The notes below the pieces were generated by a model, which saw only the letters and a program-made list of their open reading frames with translations, ran no database searches and was not told where the DNA came from. A stretch of 36,858 bases of DNA from assembly GCF_900108515.1 (NCBI RefSeq), contig NZ_FNWW01000017.1:1-36858 (forward strand). Reading direction: 5' to 3'. Numbering within the stretch: position 1 is the stretch's first letter; each line of letters starts with the position of its first letter. A program made the position numbers and the translations under genes. The DNA comes from Halobacillus karajensis (GTDB lineage: Bacteria; Bacillota; Bacilli; Bacillales; Halobacillaceae). Of this stretch, positions 21,851 through 30,985 are shown in pieces.

Positions 21851-24800
21851 TTAATCTTTAATATTATGCATTAAGTCTTCTATGCCATAAATTTTTGTGA
21901 TATATCCCTCAATTTCTTTAATCATTGCACTTTTCAATCTCTCTAATTCTTTTCTTTCCTTACTTCTCATATAAGCCTCAAATTCACTATTAATATTCTC
22001 AATATCCTTAGTAAGGTTTACTACTTTATTGTAAGATTCTAGCTGTGTTTTATCATTAAAGTCAATTTTTTTTATGGGCAATCTATTTAAAACATAAGTA
22101 CCTCGCGAATAAAAATCACCCTCAAAATCGCTCCCCATAACAGAGCATAACCACACTATAGCTGGATGATTTAATACCGCATGTACATACTCTAATTCAT
22201 ATGGACTTTCTTCTTCTAAAGTTATTGCACAATAACCAGCTGTTCCTCCAGAAGCTATAACCATATCCTTTTTATCTAATATATTTAAAGGATTATCTTT
22301 ATGAGTGTTTACACCTATAATAAGTTTAGGGGTATTGTTAAACAATTTAAAAGCTTGGCTTCTACCATAATGATACCATGTTTCCTTTGTGGCGTGTGGT
22401 ACATCTCTTCCTTTACCATTTTCACTAAATTGTTTAGGTAATAGGTAATCATAATTATCACACAAGTACTTCCAAGTATGCCAAAATGAATTTTGCATTT
22501 TTTCTTTAGTATAAATTTTCCCATTAATATCATAAGGGAATATAATCCACATAAATGGTTCAACGCTATCATAACTGCCAAATTTGTTTTCTTTATTCCT
22601 TCTAGGCTTAAAGAAAACTTTTAATATATCTCTTTCGATTTTATACTCTTTTTTATTTTTAACAATATATAAATATTCTTCATCAGAATTAATGATTTCT
22701 TTTTTGCTAATTGAGTAAGTAGACTTACTTTCCGCACTGGTTTGTACACCATTTACAGTTTTAAAATTATTTGAATCACCTAGTAACATGCTATCCTTAT
22801 ATAGGGCGTTTAACAAATCCCATTCCTCAGAAGACGCAACCAACACCCATGGTTCTTCGGATAGAAGGTTTTGATCCAATTTCATTCTTTTGAGTGTACT
22901 CTGATCTTCGTGTTGACCTTTCCACCAATTTTGTATATCTTTAACTTCTTCAAAATAAAAGCTTGAACCTTGAGAGGGTTTATTTTTACACACTGTAAGA
23001 ATTGAACTATAGGTTATAACATTTTTATCTTTAAAGATTTGTGTAGAACCAAAATCTATAAATTCTTTAATATCATACTCTTTCAGTAATTCTCTTAGCT
23101 TTGTACCTGAGTTTGTTTTAGAGAATTTATTAGGTATTATATAACTTACAATCCCATTTTCTTTCAATAGAGAAAGTGACCTTTCCACAAAAATGTAATA
23201 TTTATCGAATTGCTTGTATGAACTTTTATATAACTTATTGTAAACATTAAATTCTTTTTTTGGTGAAAAAGCTCTCATATCCTTGGTCTGGACATATGGT
23301 GGATTCCCTATTATCAAGTCAAATGTTTCAGTTTCCATCCACTCCCAATTAAATGGAGATATAGCATGATACTCTTCTCTAGAGAGATTTTCTACTTCTA
23401 TATTGTTAAAGTCAATCAATGAATTTCCGTGAGTAATATTTCCCTCTAGATCCGGTAGTAAATGATCCTTACCTTTTAAAGAAGGTTCATTTTCATCCTC
23501 CAGTAACTTTAAAAGCAAGTTAAAACGAGAGACCTCTACAGCATTTGAATCGATATCAATTCCGTAAATACAGGAAAGTAATATTTTCTCTTTAAGTTCA
23601 AAAGGTAGAAGATAGTATTCGTTTTCACCTTCAATTAGTTCTGAAGTCCAGTCATTTTGTATGTAAATTTCCTTAACGTGTTCAATTAAGTAATTATAGA
23701 TTTCCACTAGGAATATTCCCGATCCGCAGGCAATATCAGCAAAATTCATTTCTAATACTTGCTCTAATGACTTGTTATATAAGAGATTTGATAAATTTTT
23801 CCCAACCATAAATTTCACAATTTCCTGAGGGGTTGACACAATATCTCTTTTTTCGGCTTTTTGCTCGTTGCTTCTTTCGACTTTCTCTAATTTTAATTCT
23901 TTATTTTTAATTACGATTTTTTCTGAAAGAAATAATTCATAGATTTCACCTAATATATTCGTTTCTATTACATTAAATATGAAGGGGCTCTGCGGATAAT
24001 AGAGACCTTCAATAATTTCTAATATAATTTCATTTGATAAATCAACAATTAACTCGTTATCATCGTCAAATATTCCTGAGTTATACTTTTTGTCAGCTTC
24101 TATCAAGATCTCTTCCAGCATTTCTTTCATTAAATCAACATCTTCTATTGTCTCCTTAAGCTTATGGTACAGGGGTAGATTTCTATCCTCACACATTCTC
24201 AAAAAAATCATTTGATTCAAGAATTTCTGAACTATATCATTTATTTGATTTACACTATATTTCGTTTCATCCACCTTATGTAAATAAGCTGCCAACTTTA
24301 AACGCCAATTATTTATCTGTTCTACGAAGTACTCATCAACTGACTTCTTTTCCCTACCTTCAAAAAGAATTTGATATTTGTTATCAAATTCTCCACTAAA
24401 TACCGTTGATCTAGATATTATAGAAGATATCTCTTCCCACCTATCATCAAATTCCTCGTAATGGAACTCTGCTAATAATGCAACCCTTGGATCATCTTCC
24501 TCTTTAGGTACTATAGTTGTGTCATAAATCATAATGTACCTAAAATTAGTTAGTACTGTTATGTAATGCTTTGCTGAGTAACCATATCTTCTCGCTTGTA
24601 AAGCTGGCTTTTTATCTTTCTTTATGTCTACTGAAGGTTTTTTTGCTTCTATAAAAAATTTCTTGACCCCACCTAGGGTCATTGTATAATCAGGCCTATC
24701 ACCAGACTTAATGTAATTCTCAGGAATAACCTCTCTTTGATATGGTTTTAACCCATTCTGATTTTCTAAGTCCCAGCCTAAAAGTTTTAAAAGTGGATCA

Positions 24801-24907
24801 ATGTAGTCTACTCTTGTGGAGTGTTCATTATATTTCTCTCTCTTACTAATATAGTGACCTTCATTTTTGCGAAAATTGCGAATTAAATCTTGTAAGCTGT
24901 AACTCAT
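21851..24907 (-). CDS. Type IIG restriction-modification enzyme, Eco57I-like
   Basis: This 1018-residue single-chain enzyme combines nuclease, methyltransferase and recognition. Near residues 68-95, GDRPDYTMTLGGVKKFFIEAKKP is a PD-(D/E)XK nuclease core (Asp, then Glu-Ala-Lys). A helical connector precedes the methyltransferase motif I in FADIACGSGIFLVEIYNY (about 395) and motif IV in DLIIGNPPYVQTK (about 540). The C-terminal third is a TaqI-like specificity region. Such enzymes cut at a fixed distance from an asymmetric site and methylate one strand, hence the separate methyltransferase downstream. ATG 24907 follows AAAGGAG. A GAAC-N4-GTTC box lies 145 bases upstream. Eco57I itself is 997 residues, so the length fits. 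Confidence 0.87.
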   Translation of the reverse strand: MSYSLQDLIRNFRKNEGHYISKREKYNEHSTRVDYIDPLLKLLGWDLENQNGLKPYQREVIPENYIKSGDRPDYTMTLGGVKKFFIEAKKPSVDIKKDKKPALQARRYGYSAKHYITVLTNFRYIMIYDTTIVPKEEDDPRVALLAEFHYEEFDDRWEEISSIISRSTVFSGEFDNKYQILFEGREKKSVDEYFVEQINNWRLKLAAYLHKVDETKYSVNQINDIVQKFLNQMIFLRMCEDRNLPLYHKLKETIEDVDLMKEMLEEILIEADKKYNSGIFDDDNELIVDLSNEIILEIIEGLYYPQSPFIFNVIETNILGEIYELFLSEKIVIKNKELKLEKVERSNEQKAEKRDIVSTPQEIVKFMVGKNLSNLLYNKSLEQVLEMNFADIACGSGIFLVEIYNYLIEHVKEIYIQNDWTSELIEGENEYYLLPFELKEKILLSCIYGIDIDSNAVEVSRFNLLLKLLEDENEPSLKGKDHLLPDLEGNITHGNSLIDFNNIEVENLSREEYHAISPFNWEWMETETFDLIIGNPPYVQTKDMRAFSPKKEFNVYNKLYKSSYKQFDKYYIFVERSLSLLKENGIVSYIIPNKFSKTNSGTKLRELLKEYDIKEFIDFGSTQIFKDKNVITYSSILTVCKNKPSQGSSFYFEEVKDIQNWWKGQHEDQSTLKRMKLDQNLLSEEPWVLVASSEEWDLLNALYKDSMLLGDSNNFKTVNGVQTSAESKSTYSISKKEIINSDEEYLYIVKNKKEYKIERDILKVFFKPRRNKENKFGSYDSVEPFMWIIFPYDINGKIYTKEKMQNSFWHTWKYLCDNYDYLLPKQFSENGKGRDVPHATKETWYHYGRSQAFKLFNNTPKLIIGVNTHKDNPLNILDKKDMVIASGGTAGYCAITLEEESPYELEYVHAVLNHPAIVWLCSVMGSDFEGDFYSRGTYVLNRLPIKKIDFNDKTQLESYNKVVNLTKDIENINSEFEAYMRSKERKELERLKSAMIKEIEGYITKIYGIEDLMHNIKD

Positions 24908-25014
24908 TTACATCATATCTCCTTTAGCCAAAACGTTAGTAATATAGAGTACTAATTTCTTATAGGATAAACGTTCAAGTATTCCGGACAGAACTCATGC
25001 TTCTTTTCATTTTG

Positions 25015-25063
25015 ATTATAACACTAATTAGTAGATATTTTTCAGTAACAAGAACATTCGTTC
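25015..25063 (-). promoter_or_regulatory. Promoter of the type IIG unit with a LexA-like box
   Basis: On the minus strand TGTTATAAT is a full extended -10 (TATAAT at 25020-25015). GAACATTCGTTC (25052-25063), inside the longer palindrome AAGAAC-N4-GTTCTT, lies just upstream of the expected -35. It fits the GAAC-N4-GTTC core of Bacillus LexA sites, though the outer bases are A/T rather than C/G. Confidence 0.5.
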
Positions 25064-25153
25064 TTACGTTGTGTAGAAAATGGTTGTAGTAAATATAGAA
25101 TGCCACTTAGAATAATAATTAATATTTTGTGCATTCGTTTAGAAACAAGAAGC

Positions 25154-25191
25154 TCCCCCTCATTCCTGTTATAGACTACATATGAGGGGGA
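25154..25191 (-). terminator. Hairpin downstream of the HNH gene
   Basis: TCCCCCTCAT and ATGAGGGGGA form a perfect 10-bp stem with an 18-base loop, beginning about 40 bases after the HNH gene stop. The T-rich tail is better on the plus strand, so it may work in both directions. Confidence 0.6.
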
Positions 25192-25229
25192 TTTATTATT
25201 TCAGCTAAAAAGATAGTTAAACTCAAAAC

Positions 25230-26774
25230 TCACTTAAAATAAGTTATATCTCCTAATAACCACTTTTTATTTAATCTATTTCCAGTAAGGTTAGAAATAT
25301 AATTAATTTCTACTTTTTGTAATTCATAAGATTTAGATTCAATAATATTTCCATCTTCATCTATTTTTACAAGACCCTCTTCATATACATGATCACACCC
25401 GAATTTACAAAGGGGCATAACTATGTGTGGATCTGTTCTTTCCTCTTCATTACAAATACTCCTTTTTTTCTTATGTGCGGCAATAAGTGAGTGAATAGTA
25501 AATTTTCTATTACACAATGCGCAGAAGTCTGTATCTTTACCGCCTAGTAACCATGCCCTAAGAATCGATTGTTCTCTTCTTTTTTTAGTTTTAGTCGTAT
25601 AGTTTGTACGTCCATGTAGCCTTACTAACAACCGTCTTGTTTTGGAATAACTATTCACTTTTTGATTTATCTTAATATCTTTTGCGAACGATTTCACAAA
25701 AATAAAAAAATAGGACCCTCTACCTCTATGTTTATCTATAAAAATAAGAGGAGAATGATATACTTCTCTTCTTATCACGTGTATAGTATGACCTTTTTCC
25801 ATTAATGATTTTTTAAGATTCTCAATTGATATCCTCCAACTTTTATTATCGGTAAATAACTCAACTATATCTTGTTGGATAGGTGTTAAGTTCTTAGGGA
25901 CGTCTATATCTAGAATACAATATTTACCTTCCATTTTGATATATTTAGAATTTATTAGATAATGAAAGATAACATCTTGATTTGGAGGCTTAGGTTGATT
26001 TGGCCCTGATCTTTTTCTTAAAACTGAGGTCATTACTTCACTCAAAATTTCAACGTTAACGGAATTTGTCACATTTACTAACTTTCTCATTATATTTATT
26101 AAGGCATTGTCTCTTCTATCCTCATATATATACCAAAACTCATCACTGTTGTTGTAGAACCATGTATTTTGTTGGGAAGAAATTATTTTTTTAATTATAG
26201 CGTAACAACTCAGATCCAAATTTTTGATTTTAAATATATTATTCAATTCACAAATCCCAGACCTTCCCAAAAAACTTTTAACAATTAACAAATTTCTATC
26301 TAATATTTCACGTTCAGACAAGTTTAATATTAGTGTAGGTGAAGCATTTTCAATATAATTATTTGATGCCCTTTCTATTTCTAAATTGTAAATATCAAAT
26401 TCGTTACATGTGTTGAATTTTCTTAGAAGTCTGAGAACTCCCTTAACATTTGTACCTTTTTCTAGTATTTTTTGGCCAGCTAACTCTTCAATAAATTCTT
26501 CTGAAAACATATAATCCTGGGCATGCAAAACATCCCTAATTTTATAGATCTCTTGCAAATCGCTTTCTCTAACCTTAGTAAGAAATTTATTATCAATAGT
26601 TTGCTGTATTGCTTGTCTTGTCATACCAAATTTCTTCCCAATAGACTCTAAGGTAATAGATGACCGTTTGCCTAAACCGAAATAATTAAGTACAATTTGA
26701 ATATTTCTTTCCAGATTTTGATCACTAGGATTTTTATTTACCATTAAATTCTCTATTTTTTGAGCCAACAACAT
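25230..26774 (-). CDS. HNH-type nuclease with sigma-region-4-like N-terminus
   Basis: This 514-residue protein has two recognisable ends. Near residues 25-65, SSITLESIGKKFGMTRQAIQQTID is a helix-turn-helix like region 4 of sigma-70 factors. The middle is unassigned and helical, with several winged-helix-like repeats. Near 415-480, a C-x2-C pair (CALCNRKF), IAAHKKKRSICNEEERTDPH and IVMPLCKFGCDHVYEEGLV match a zinc-bound HNH endonuclease class seen in some restriction enzymes; AAH supplies the catalytic histidine. It lies upstream of and in line with the type IIG pair but has its own promoter side and a terminator between. I infer a restriction or defence nuclease that uses the N-terminal part for DNA reading. 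ATG 26774 follows GGGAGAGG. Confidence 0.72.
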   Translation of the reverse strand: MLLAQKIENLMVNKNPSDQNLERNIQIVLNYFGLGKRSSITLESIGKKFGMTRQAIQQTIDNKFLTKVRESDLQEIYKIRDVLHAQDYMFSEEFIEELAGQKILEKGTNVKGVLRLLRKFNTCNEFDIYNLEIERASNNYIENASPTLILNLSEREILDRNLLIVKSFLGRSGICELNNIFKIKNLDLSCYAIIKKIISSQQNTWFYNNSDEFWYIYEDRRDNALINIMRKLVNVTNSVNVEILSEVMTSVLRKRSGPNQPKPPNQDVIFHYLINSKYIKMEGKYCILDIDVPKNLTPIQQDIVELFTDNKSWRISIENLKKSLMEKGHTIHVIRREVYHSPLIFIDKHRGRGSYFFIFVKSFAKDIKINQKVNSYSKTRRLLVRLHGRTNYTTKTKKRREQSILRAWLLGGKDTDFCALCNRKFTIHSLIAAHKKKRSICNEEERTDPHIVMPLCKFGCDHVYEEGLVKIDEDGNIIESKSYELQKVEINYISNLTGNRLNKKWLLGDITYFK

Positions 26775-26951
26775 TAAAACCTCTCCCCTTAGAAAAATTA
26801 AATGTTTAAGTTGCCTTTTTTGATTAAGATAATTATATCTCTATTTGTCGTCCATATAATTATTTTATTTTCCAAACATTTTAGAAAAATGCATTTCTCA
26901 CCTTGTTATAGGCCCTTGCATGTGCAAAAACCTTTCTAATTAAGCCCTGAA

Positions 26952-27890
26952 CTACCGAGTGAATTGCTCTTTTAAATTTAAATGGTAAGTTGAAGGGTTT
27001 CCAAAATTTCGTATTTCTAATTCCTTATTCCAATCTTTATATTGAGGCAAATCTAATTTGGATAGTCTATCTGACATTAACCTATGATATTTGATAGAAA
27101 AATCCCTCCCAGCTTTATCATTATCCGTACAAAAAGTAATCTGTTTCACCTTATTACCTTCCTTCCCCATCCGTTTAATTTCATCAATCATGGTCTGACG
27201 CTTAAGCCCAGACATGGAAACTAAGCGAGTATCTTGCAACTTTCCTTTCTTTATACTCCAATACGAAAGAGCATCAATCGGGCTTTCAAATAGATAAATG
27301 GAATTTGGTTTACCTATATCAACTGAGAACCCAGCCGAACCATGGCTGTTCCTATCAATGCCTTTAAACATTCGCCCGTCCTCCATTAGAGAGGTCCCTT
27401 GGCGATCTACTCCTACAATCTCTCCCTGATGCTTCCATTTGAACACCACATTCCCGAGCTTGTCTTGTGCTATTAAATCTTTATTATCAAGCCAGTTCAC
27501 AATCTTAGGATGAATCTTCCGCTCTTTCGTAAGATAATCTTTAGCTTTTGTCCTATCGTTCACTTCATAATGTGAAGGATATTGATAAGGCTCCTTAGTC
27601 TTTTGCTCTTGTAAGTTGTCTTTCACTTTATAACCTTGTGCATTAAGATCGAGAACAGCTTCCGGGAAGCTCATTCCATAAAACATCTTGGCAAAGTTAA
27701 TGACTCCAGCTCCTTTTTCGTCTCTAGAGTTCCAGGCATACATTTGATCTTTAATCACTAGGCTGTCATGCACTTGATGACGATAGTATTTTCCCTCCCT
27801 CTTCAATGGCTCCCCTTTACGCTCCAGATAGTCTATGAGATCCACATTACGAGCAACCTCCACTTGGTCCGCGCTTACATGTTTGGCCAT
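26952..27890 (-). CDS. DUF3991/Toprim-domain protein (plasmid primase-like)
   Basis: The 312-residue protein begins with DUF3991-type sequence (VARNVDLIDYLERKGEPLKREGKYYRHQVHDSLVI). It ends with a Toprim fold: YLFESPIDALSYWSI supplies the glutamate and FCTDNDKAGRDFS the Asp-x-Asp metal site. Toprim/DUF3991 proteins accompany conjugative and mobilisable elements of Firmicutes and are thought to prime DNA synthesis after transfer. GGAAGGAGG precedes the ATG. The gene follows the LtrC-like gene on the same strand, but a terminator hairpin lies between them, so expression may be reduced or separate. In many elements these two parts are one LtrC-type protein. Confidence 0.8.
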   Translation of the reverse strand: MAKHVSADQVEVARNVDLIDYLERKGEPLKREGKYYRHQVHDSLVIKDQMYAWNSRDEKGAGVINFAKMFYGMSFPEAVLDLNAQGYKVKDNLQEQKTKEPYQYPSHYEVNDRTKAKDYLTKERKIHPKIVNWLDNKDLIAQDKLGNVVFKWKHQGEIVGVDRQGTSLMEDGRMFKGIDRNSHGSAGFSVDIGKPNSIYLFESPIDALSYWSIKKGKLQDTRLVSMSGLKRQTMIDEIKRMGKEGNKVKQITFCTDNDKAGRDFSIKYHRLMSDRLSKLDLPQYKDWNKELEIRNFGNPSTYHLNLKEQFTR

Positions 27891-27927
27891 GCAGCACTTC
27901 CTCCTTCCTAAAATTAGATATAAAAAA

Positions 27928-27951
27928 AGACAGGGAGAAAACTCCCTGTCT
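27928..27951 (-). terminator. Rho-independent terminator after the LtrC-like gene
   Basis: AGACAGGGAG and CTCCCTGTCT form a perfect 10-bp stem with a four-base loop followed by T7 on the minus strand. The stop codon of the LtrC-like gene overlaps the first base of the stem. Confidence 0.88.
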
Positions 27952-29443
27952 ATCGTTCAACCTCTACTTTTTCTTTTGACTTTTCCTTCTGCTGAAAAGC
28001 CTCCTTGCTCTCCTTTCCATTCTTCATTTCCGAACTGTAGCCTTCCTTCCCTCGCTCTTCCTGGAACTCTCGATCCAGCTTACTTTCGATTTGAGATAGT
28101 CGCTGCTCTCCACGATCCGTCAAAGGTAGTTCTTTTAATTCTTGAAGAGATTCTTTCTTAAGTTGGTACACCTCTTCCTTACTGTGTGTCTCTTGAAAAG
28201 CACGCATCTTCTTTAAACGTTCTTGCCGGTCATTGTTTTCTTCTTTATCCAATTCTTTTCCGACTGTTGGTTCAATAAAGTTCATAAGCTCCTTCTTATA
28301 AGCATCTTTGAAACATTGATGGGAATAATCCTCTTTGACCTTTTCTTCCTTACCAAATGGCCCGCTATCTTTTTCAACCTTGCCCACTTGGCTTCTGTAC
28401 ATTTCCCGAAGCTTTTCTGAAGGTAATATCTCTCTTTCTTGTTTCTCCGCTTCCATTTCATGTTTTTGTTCTTTTACACTCATATCTTTCTCCCCTTTCT
28501 TTTCTTGGTCCATAGATTCTTCAATGGTTGTAATAAACTCTTTAGCTGTTGATTGAACTTCATGTAACAAGCTTTCATGGTCTTTAAATTCATGATCTTT
28601 GGTCCAGTGATGCAAATAGTCTAATGAGTAGTCACTGGTATCAATATCGAAATAAGAGGCAACGGTATAAGCTGTCATTTCCGCCTGAAATTCTTTCTCC
28701 GGTTTGGTGTAGTCATTGATGTTTTCCTTTGTATGAAGTTTGGCATGAGTCAGTTCATGCAACAGAGTCTTTGTATCTTGTCGCTCAGAGTTACGCGGAT
28801 TAAGAGCGACTTCACCTCTTCCTGTGTAACTGACGCCTTTAGCTGCTCCTAACTCTTCATAAGGCTCTACAATTTGAATGTTATTGTTATCAGCTATAGC
28901 TTCCATCCCTTTTCGAAGCTGACTGTAGTTTTTAACCTCCCCATCGATCCATTTATTAGGAAAGATTTGAGGTAGATCTTTTTGAGTCGCAGACGTTTGT
29001 GCTATATCAAAAACACTTCCGGTAGAATAAACAAGACGGCCATCTCGTTTGTCGAGTTGACCGTCTTTGACTTGCTGCTTTTCTGTTTTCGTCGCATATT
29101 TCAAAGGTTTCCATTCGCCCTCTTCATTTTGAAACTGCTGACCTAGCCGATTGGGTACGAGAACCTTTAGACTTTTCTCTCCTTTATTTACAGAAAACCC
29201 TTTGTCTTTCCAGAAGGCGTAGGAACCTACAGCTTCAGCTCCAGGAAACTGTGAATCAATGAGTGCTGTATTACGTGGAGAATACCGATGGAACTTCCCC
29301 ATAAAGTCTAGATACTCTTTCATTTGTTCGGGTGAAAGAAAGTGCTTAGAAATACTTTTTTCCATCCCCTCTGTCAGTCGATTGATCTCCTCTTTGACCT
29401 TTTCCGGGGATTTCTGTTTATAGGATTGTTTAGTCGTCGCCAC
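27950..29443 (-). CDS. LtrC-like protein: ArdC-type N-terminus and HExxH metallopeptidase-like domain
   Basis: About 497 residues. Residues 20-110 resemble the ArdC single-strand DNA-binding domain (FHRYSPRNTALIDSQFPGAEAVGSYAFWKDKGFSVNKGEK). A zinc peptidase-like stretch follows near residue 230, LLHELTHAKLH, with a downstream EFQAEMTAYTV glutamate. The last 200 residues are a highly charged Glu/Lys-rich coiled coil. Proteins of this class travel with conjugative elements and are thought to protect or process incoming single-stranded DNA. The frame is open to ATG 29461, but GTG 29443 lies nine bases after GGGAG and gives MATTKQSYKQKSPEKV, so it is preferred. It overlaps the end of the preceding 93-aa gene. 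Confidence 0.8.
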   Translation of the reverse strand: MATTKQSYKQKSPEKVKEEINRLTEGMEKSISKHFLSPEQMKEYLDFMGKFHRYSPRNTALIDSQFPGAEAVGSYAFWKDKGFSVNKGEKSLKVLVPNRLGQQFQNEEGEWKPLKYATKTEKQQVKDGQLDKRDGRLVYSTGSVFDIAQTSATQKDLPQIFPNKWIDGEVKNYSQLRKGMEAIADNNNIQIVEPYEELGAAKGVSYTGRGEVALNPRNSERQDTKTLLHELTHAKLHTKENINDYTKPEKEFQAEMTAYTVASYFDIDTSDYSLDYLHHWTKDHEFKDHESLLHEVQSTAKEFITTIEESMDQEKKGEKDMSVKEQKHEMEAEKQEREILPSEKLREMYRSQVGKVEKDSGPFGKEEKVKEDYSHQCFKDAYKKELMNFIEPTVGKELDKEENNDRQERLKKMRAFQETHSKEEVYQLKKESLQELKELPLTDRGEQRLSQIESKLDREFQEERGKEGYSSEMKNGKESKEAFQQKEKSKEKVEVER

Positions 29444-29711
29444 GATACACAGCTCCCTCACTGATGTTCATGAGTTCTTCCATTTCTTCCTCATCGTAAT
29501 TGGGTTCTGTATTTAATATCAGTTCCTTTGTTTTCTTATGAAAAGGAATGAGTAGGTTCTCTTGATTCACTAAATGCTGCTCCAGATCCTCCATTTCTTC
29601 ATTACTTAACGTTAAGGTATATTCCTCCTGACCCACGGCCATCACGAGCTCATTATTTTCACTTACACGCTTAAACACACCCACTTCATAATTGCTATTA
29701 AACAAAAGCAT
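29430..29711 (-). CDS. Small acidic transfer-region protein, unrecognised
   Basis: ATG 29711 lies eight bases after AAAGGAG and gives 93 residues; a GTG at 29720 inside the ribosome binding region is rejected. The protein is strongly acidic (EEYTLTLSNEEMEDLEQHL, NYDEEEMEELMNISEG), without membrane segments. It overlaps the start of the LtrC-like gene by 14 bases and follows the ribbon-helix-helix-like gene, so all belong to one transfer operon. No function is assigned. Confidence 0.7.
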   Translation of the reverse strand: MLLFNSNYEVGVFKRVSENNELVMAVGQEEYTLTLSNEEMEDLEQHLVNQENLLIPFHKKTKELILNTEPNYDEEEMEELMNISEGAVYRGDD

Positions 29712-29749
29712 CTCTTCCACTCCTTTATTGGATAATTCTTCATTAATAT

Positions 29750-30178
29750 CTAGCTTGATGCTTGTTGAGTCTCTGTTGCACTGATTCTCTTTTGACGCTG
29801 ATGACTGATTCTTTCTTCCACCGCTTGTTTCGCATCCTTCATCGCTTGGCTCTCAAAGATCGGTGTCGTCACACAGCTTTCTAAGTTTTGATCCATCGCA
29901 AAACCGTTCATTAATTCCAGAAGGACCTGCGTATTCTTATCGCTTCGGTTGGCTGCTAACCGCAACCGTTTCATCTCTTCAGAAAACACTTCTTGGAAAC
30001 GTTGTGCCATCAAACTCATGACATATTCCTGAGAGTGGTCCTTCGATTTTTGCGTTTCCCACTCCTCAATCATTCGATCTAAAGCCTCCCCAGGATAACG
30101 AATATGATGCTGTTCCTGATACTCTTTAATTAACGCTATCGTTTCTTCATGAAGCGTAAGATTTTGCCGCCTTCCCAT
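29750..30178 (-). CDS. Probable relaxosome accessory protein, RHH-like N-terminus
   Basis: This 142-residue protein opens MGRRQNLTLHEETIALIKEY, a beta strand followed by helices as in ribbon-helix-helix DNA-binding proteins. A helical, Gln/Glu-rich body and polar tail follow. It starts eight bases after the end of the relaxase gene. Small DNA-binding proteins in this position usually help a relaxase bind or regulate its operon. The domain call is by pattern only. Confidence 0.6.
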   Translation of the reverse strand: MGRRQNLTLHEETIALIKEYQEQHHIRYPGEALDRMIEEWETQKSKDHSQEYVMSLMAQRFQEVFSEEMKRLRLAANRSDKNTQVLLELMNGFAMDQNLESCVTTPIFESQAMKDAKQAVEERISHQRQKRISATETQQASS

Positions 30179-30186
30179 ATATATCC

Positions 30187-30884
30187 CTACCCTTCTCTTT
30201 CGATTTTTCTTTCCAACTTCTGATGATCCAAGTCATTGATAAACTGATCATACGTTTGCCCCATAGAACGTTGAATGCTTCTCAAGGAACGTTGCAATTG
30301 AATACCTGAAGGCATGGACTTAAAAGAGGCATTTGTATTGGTAGTTTGTCTAGAATACTGCTGACGATCGTACCGTTTCATTTCTTGTAAGAAAGCATTG
30401 CCCATTCGTTTATAGAGATCATCCAACTTGTTTTGTTTGTAATGTTGATATCTCTTCTTATCCTTAGGACCATCCCCATAGGCTTGTTTTAGTTCGTTCA
30501 CTTCTTGATCCAACTTATCATGCAGCTGCTTCATATCTTTGCCATGATACTTATCTAAATATCTTGTCGTTAGTCCATCAATCTTCGGTCGAATAGGATT
30601 CAGCGTTTGATAGCCATAGTGCCACTGTCGCTTATCCTTAGGCAAGTGATTATACACGTCGAGGAACAGTGGTTTTATTTCTCTATTACTCCATATCATG
30701 CTGCTATTCTCTTTCTTTTCATTCACCATATGGTCACGGATTAACGAGTTAATTTGATTTCGTTCTTGCGTTCGATCTAACAATCCATTCACGACTTCAC
30801 TTTTCATCGCGTCTAGAGTTTTTGGTTTTCGCTTTCCACGTTCACGAGTCGGGTTTGGTTCGACGGTGGCCACATGAATATGAA
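30187..30884 (-). CDS. MobL-type relaxase, exon 2
   Basis: After group II intron excision this exon continues the relaxase from codon 156, TTCATATTCATGTGGCC, giving ...NTDNIHIHVATVEPNPTR. IHIHVA holds two metal-binding histidines of the relaxase active site. GKRKPKTLDAMKSEVVNGLLDR and the following helical region are typical of MobL relaxases. The joined protein (33976-33511 plus 30884-30187) is 387 residues, 1164 bases, in frame. Relaxases nick the transferred strand at oriT and stay covalently attached. Without splicing, the exon would be read only as a 247-residue frame with an intron-derived N-terminus, so function depends on the intron being active. Confidence 0.85.
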
Positions 30885-30931
30885 ATAGTGATAGGTAAAC
30901 CTTTGAGACTATCTCCAGTTTTTCCCCCACT

Positions 30932-30966
30932 CCGCACCGTGCATGCAGCTTTCACCGCACACGGCG
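30932..30966 (-). ncRNA. Group II intron domain V
   Basis: The minus strand shows the catalytic hairpin with arms GCCGTGTGCGG and GCATGCACGGT and a GAAA tetraloop-like turn, located between the maturase stop and the intron 3' end. Confidence 0.75.
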
Positions 30967-30985
30967 GTCCATCTATTACTTGTTA

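Larger units (their letters stand above)
24908..25229. other. Intergenic control region between the restriction genes
   Basis: This 322-base stretch holds no gene. It contains the promoter of the type IIG unit with a LexA-like box, and a hairpin that closes the HNH gene unit, both listed separately. Confidence 0.6.

Noticed and set aside
22315-22581. 88-aa minus-strand open frame within the type IIG gene
   Set aside because: Alternate frame inside a continuous 1018-codon gene with no start signal.
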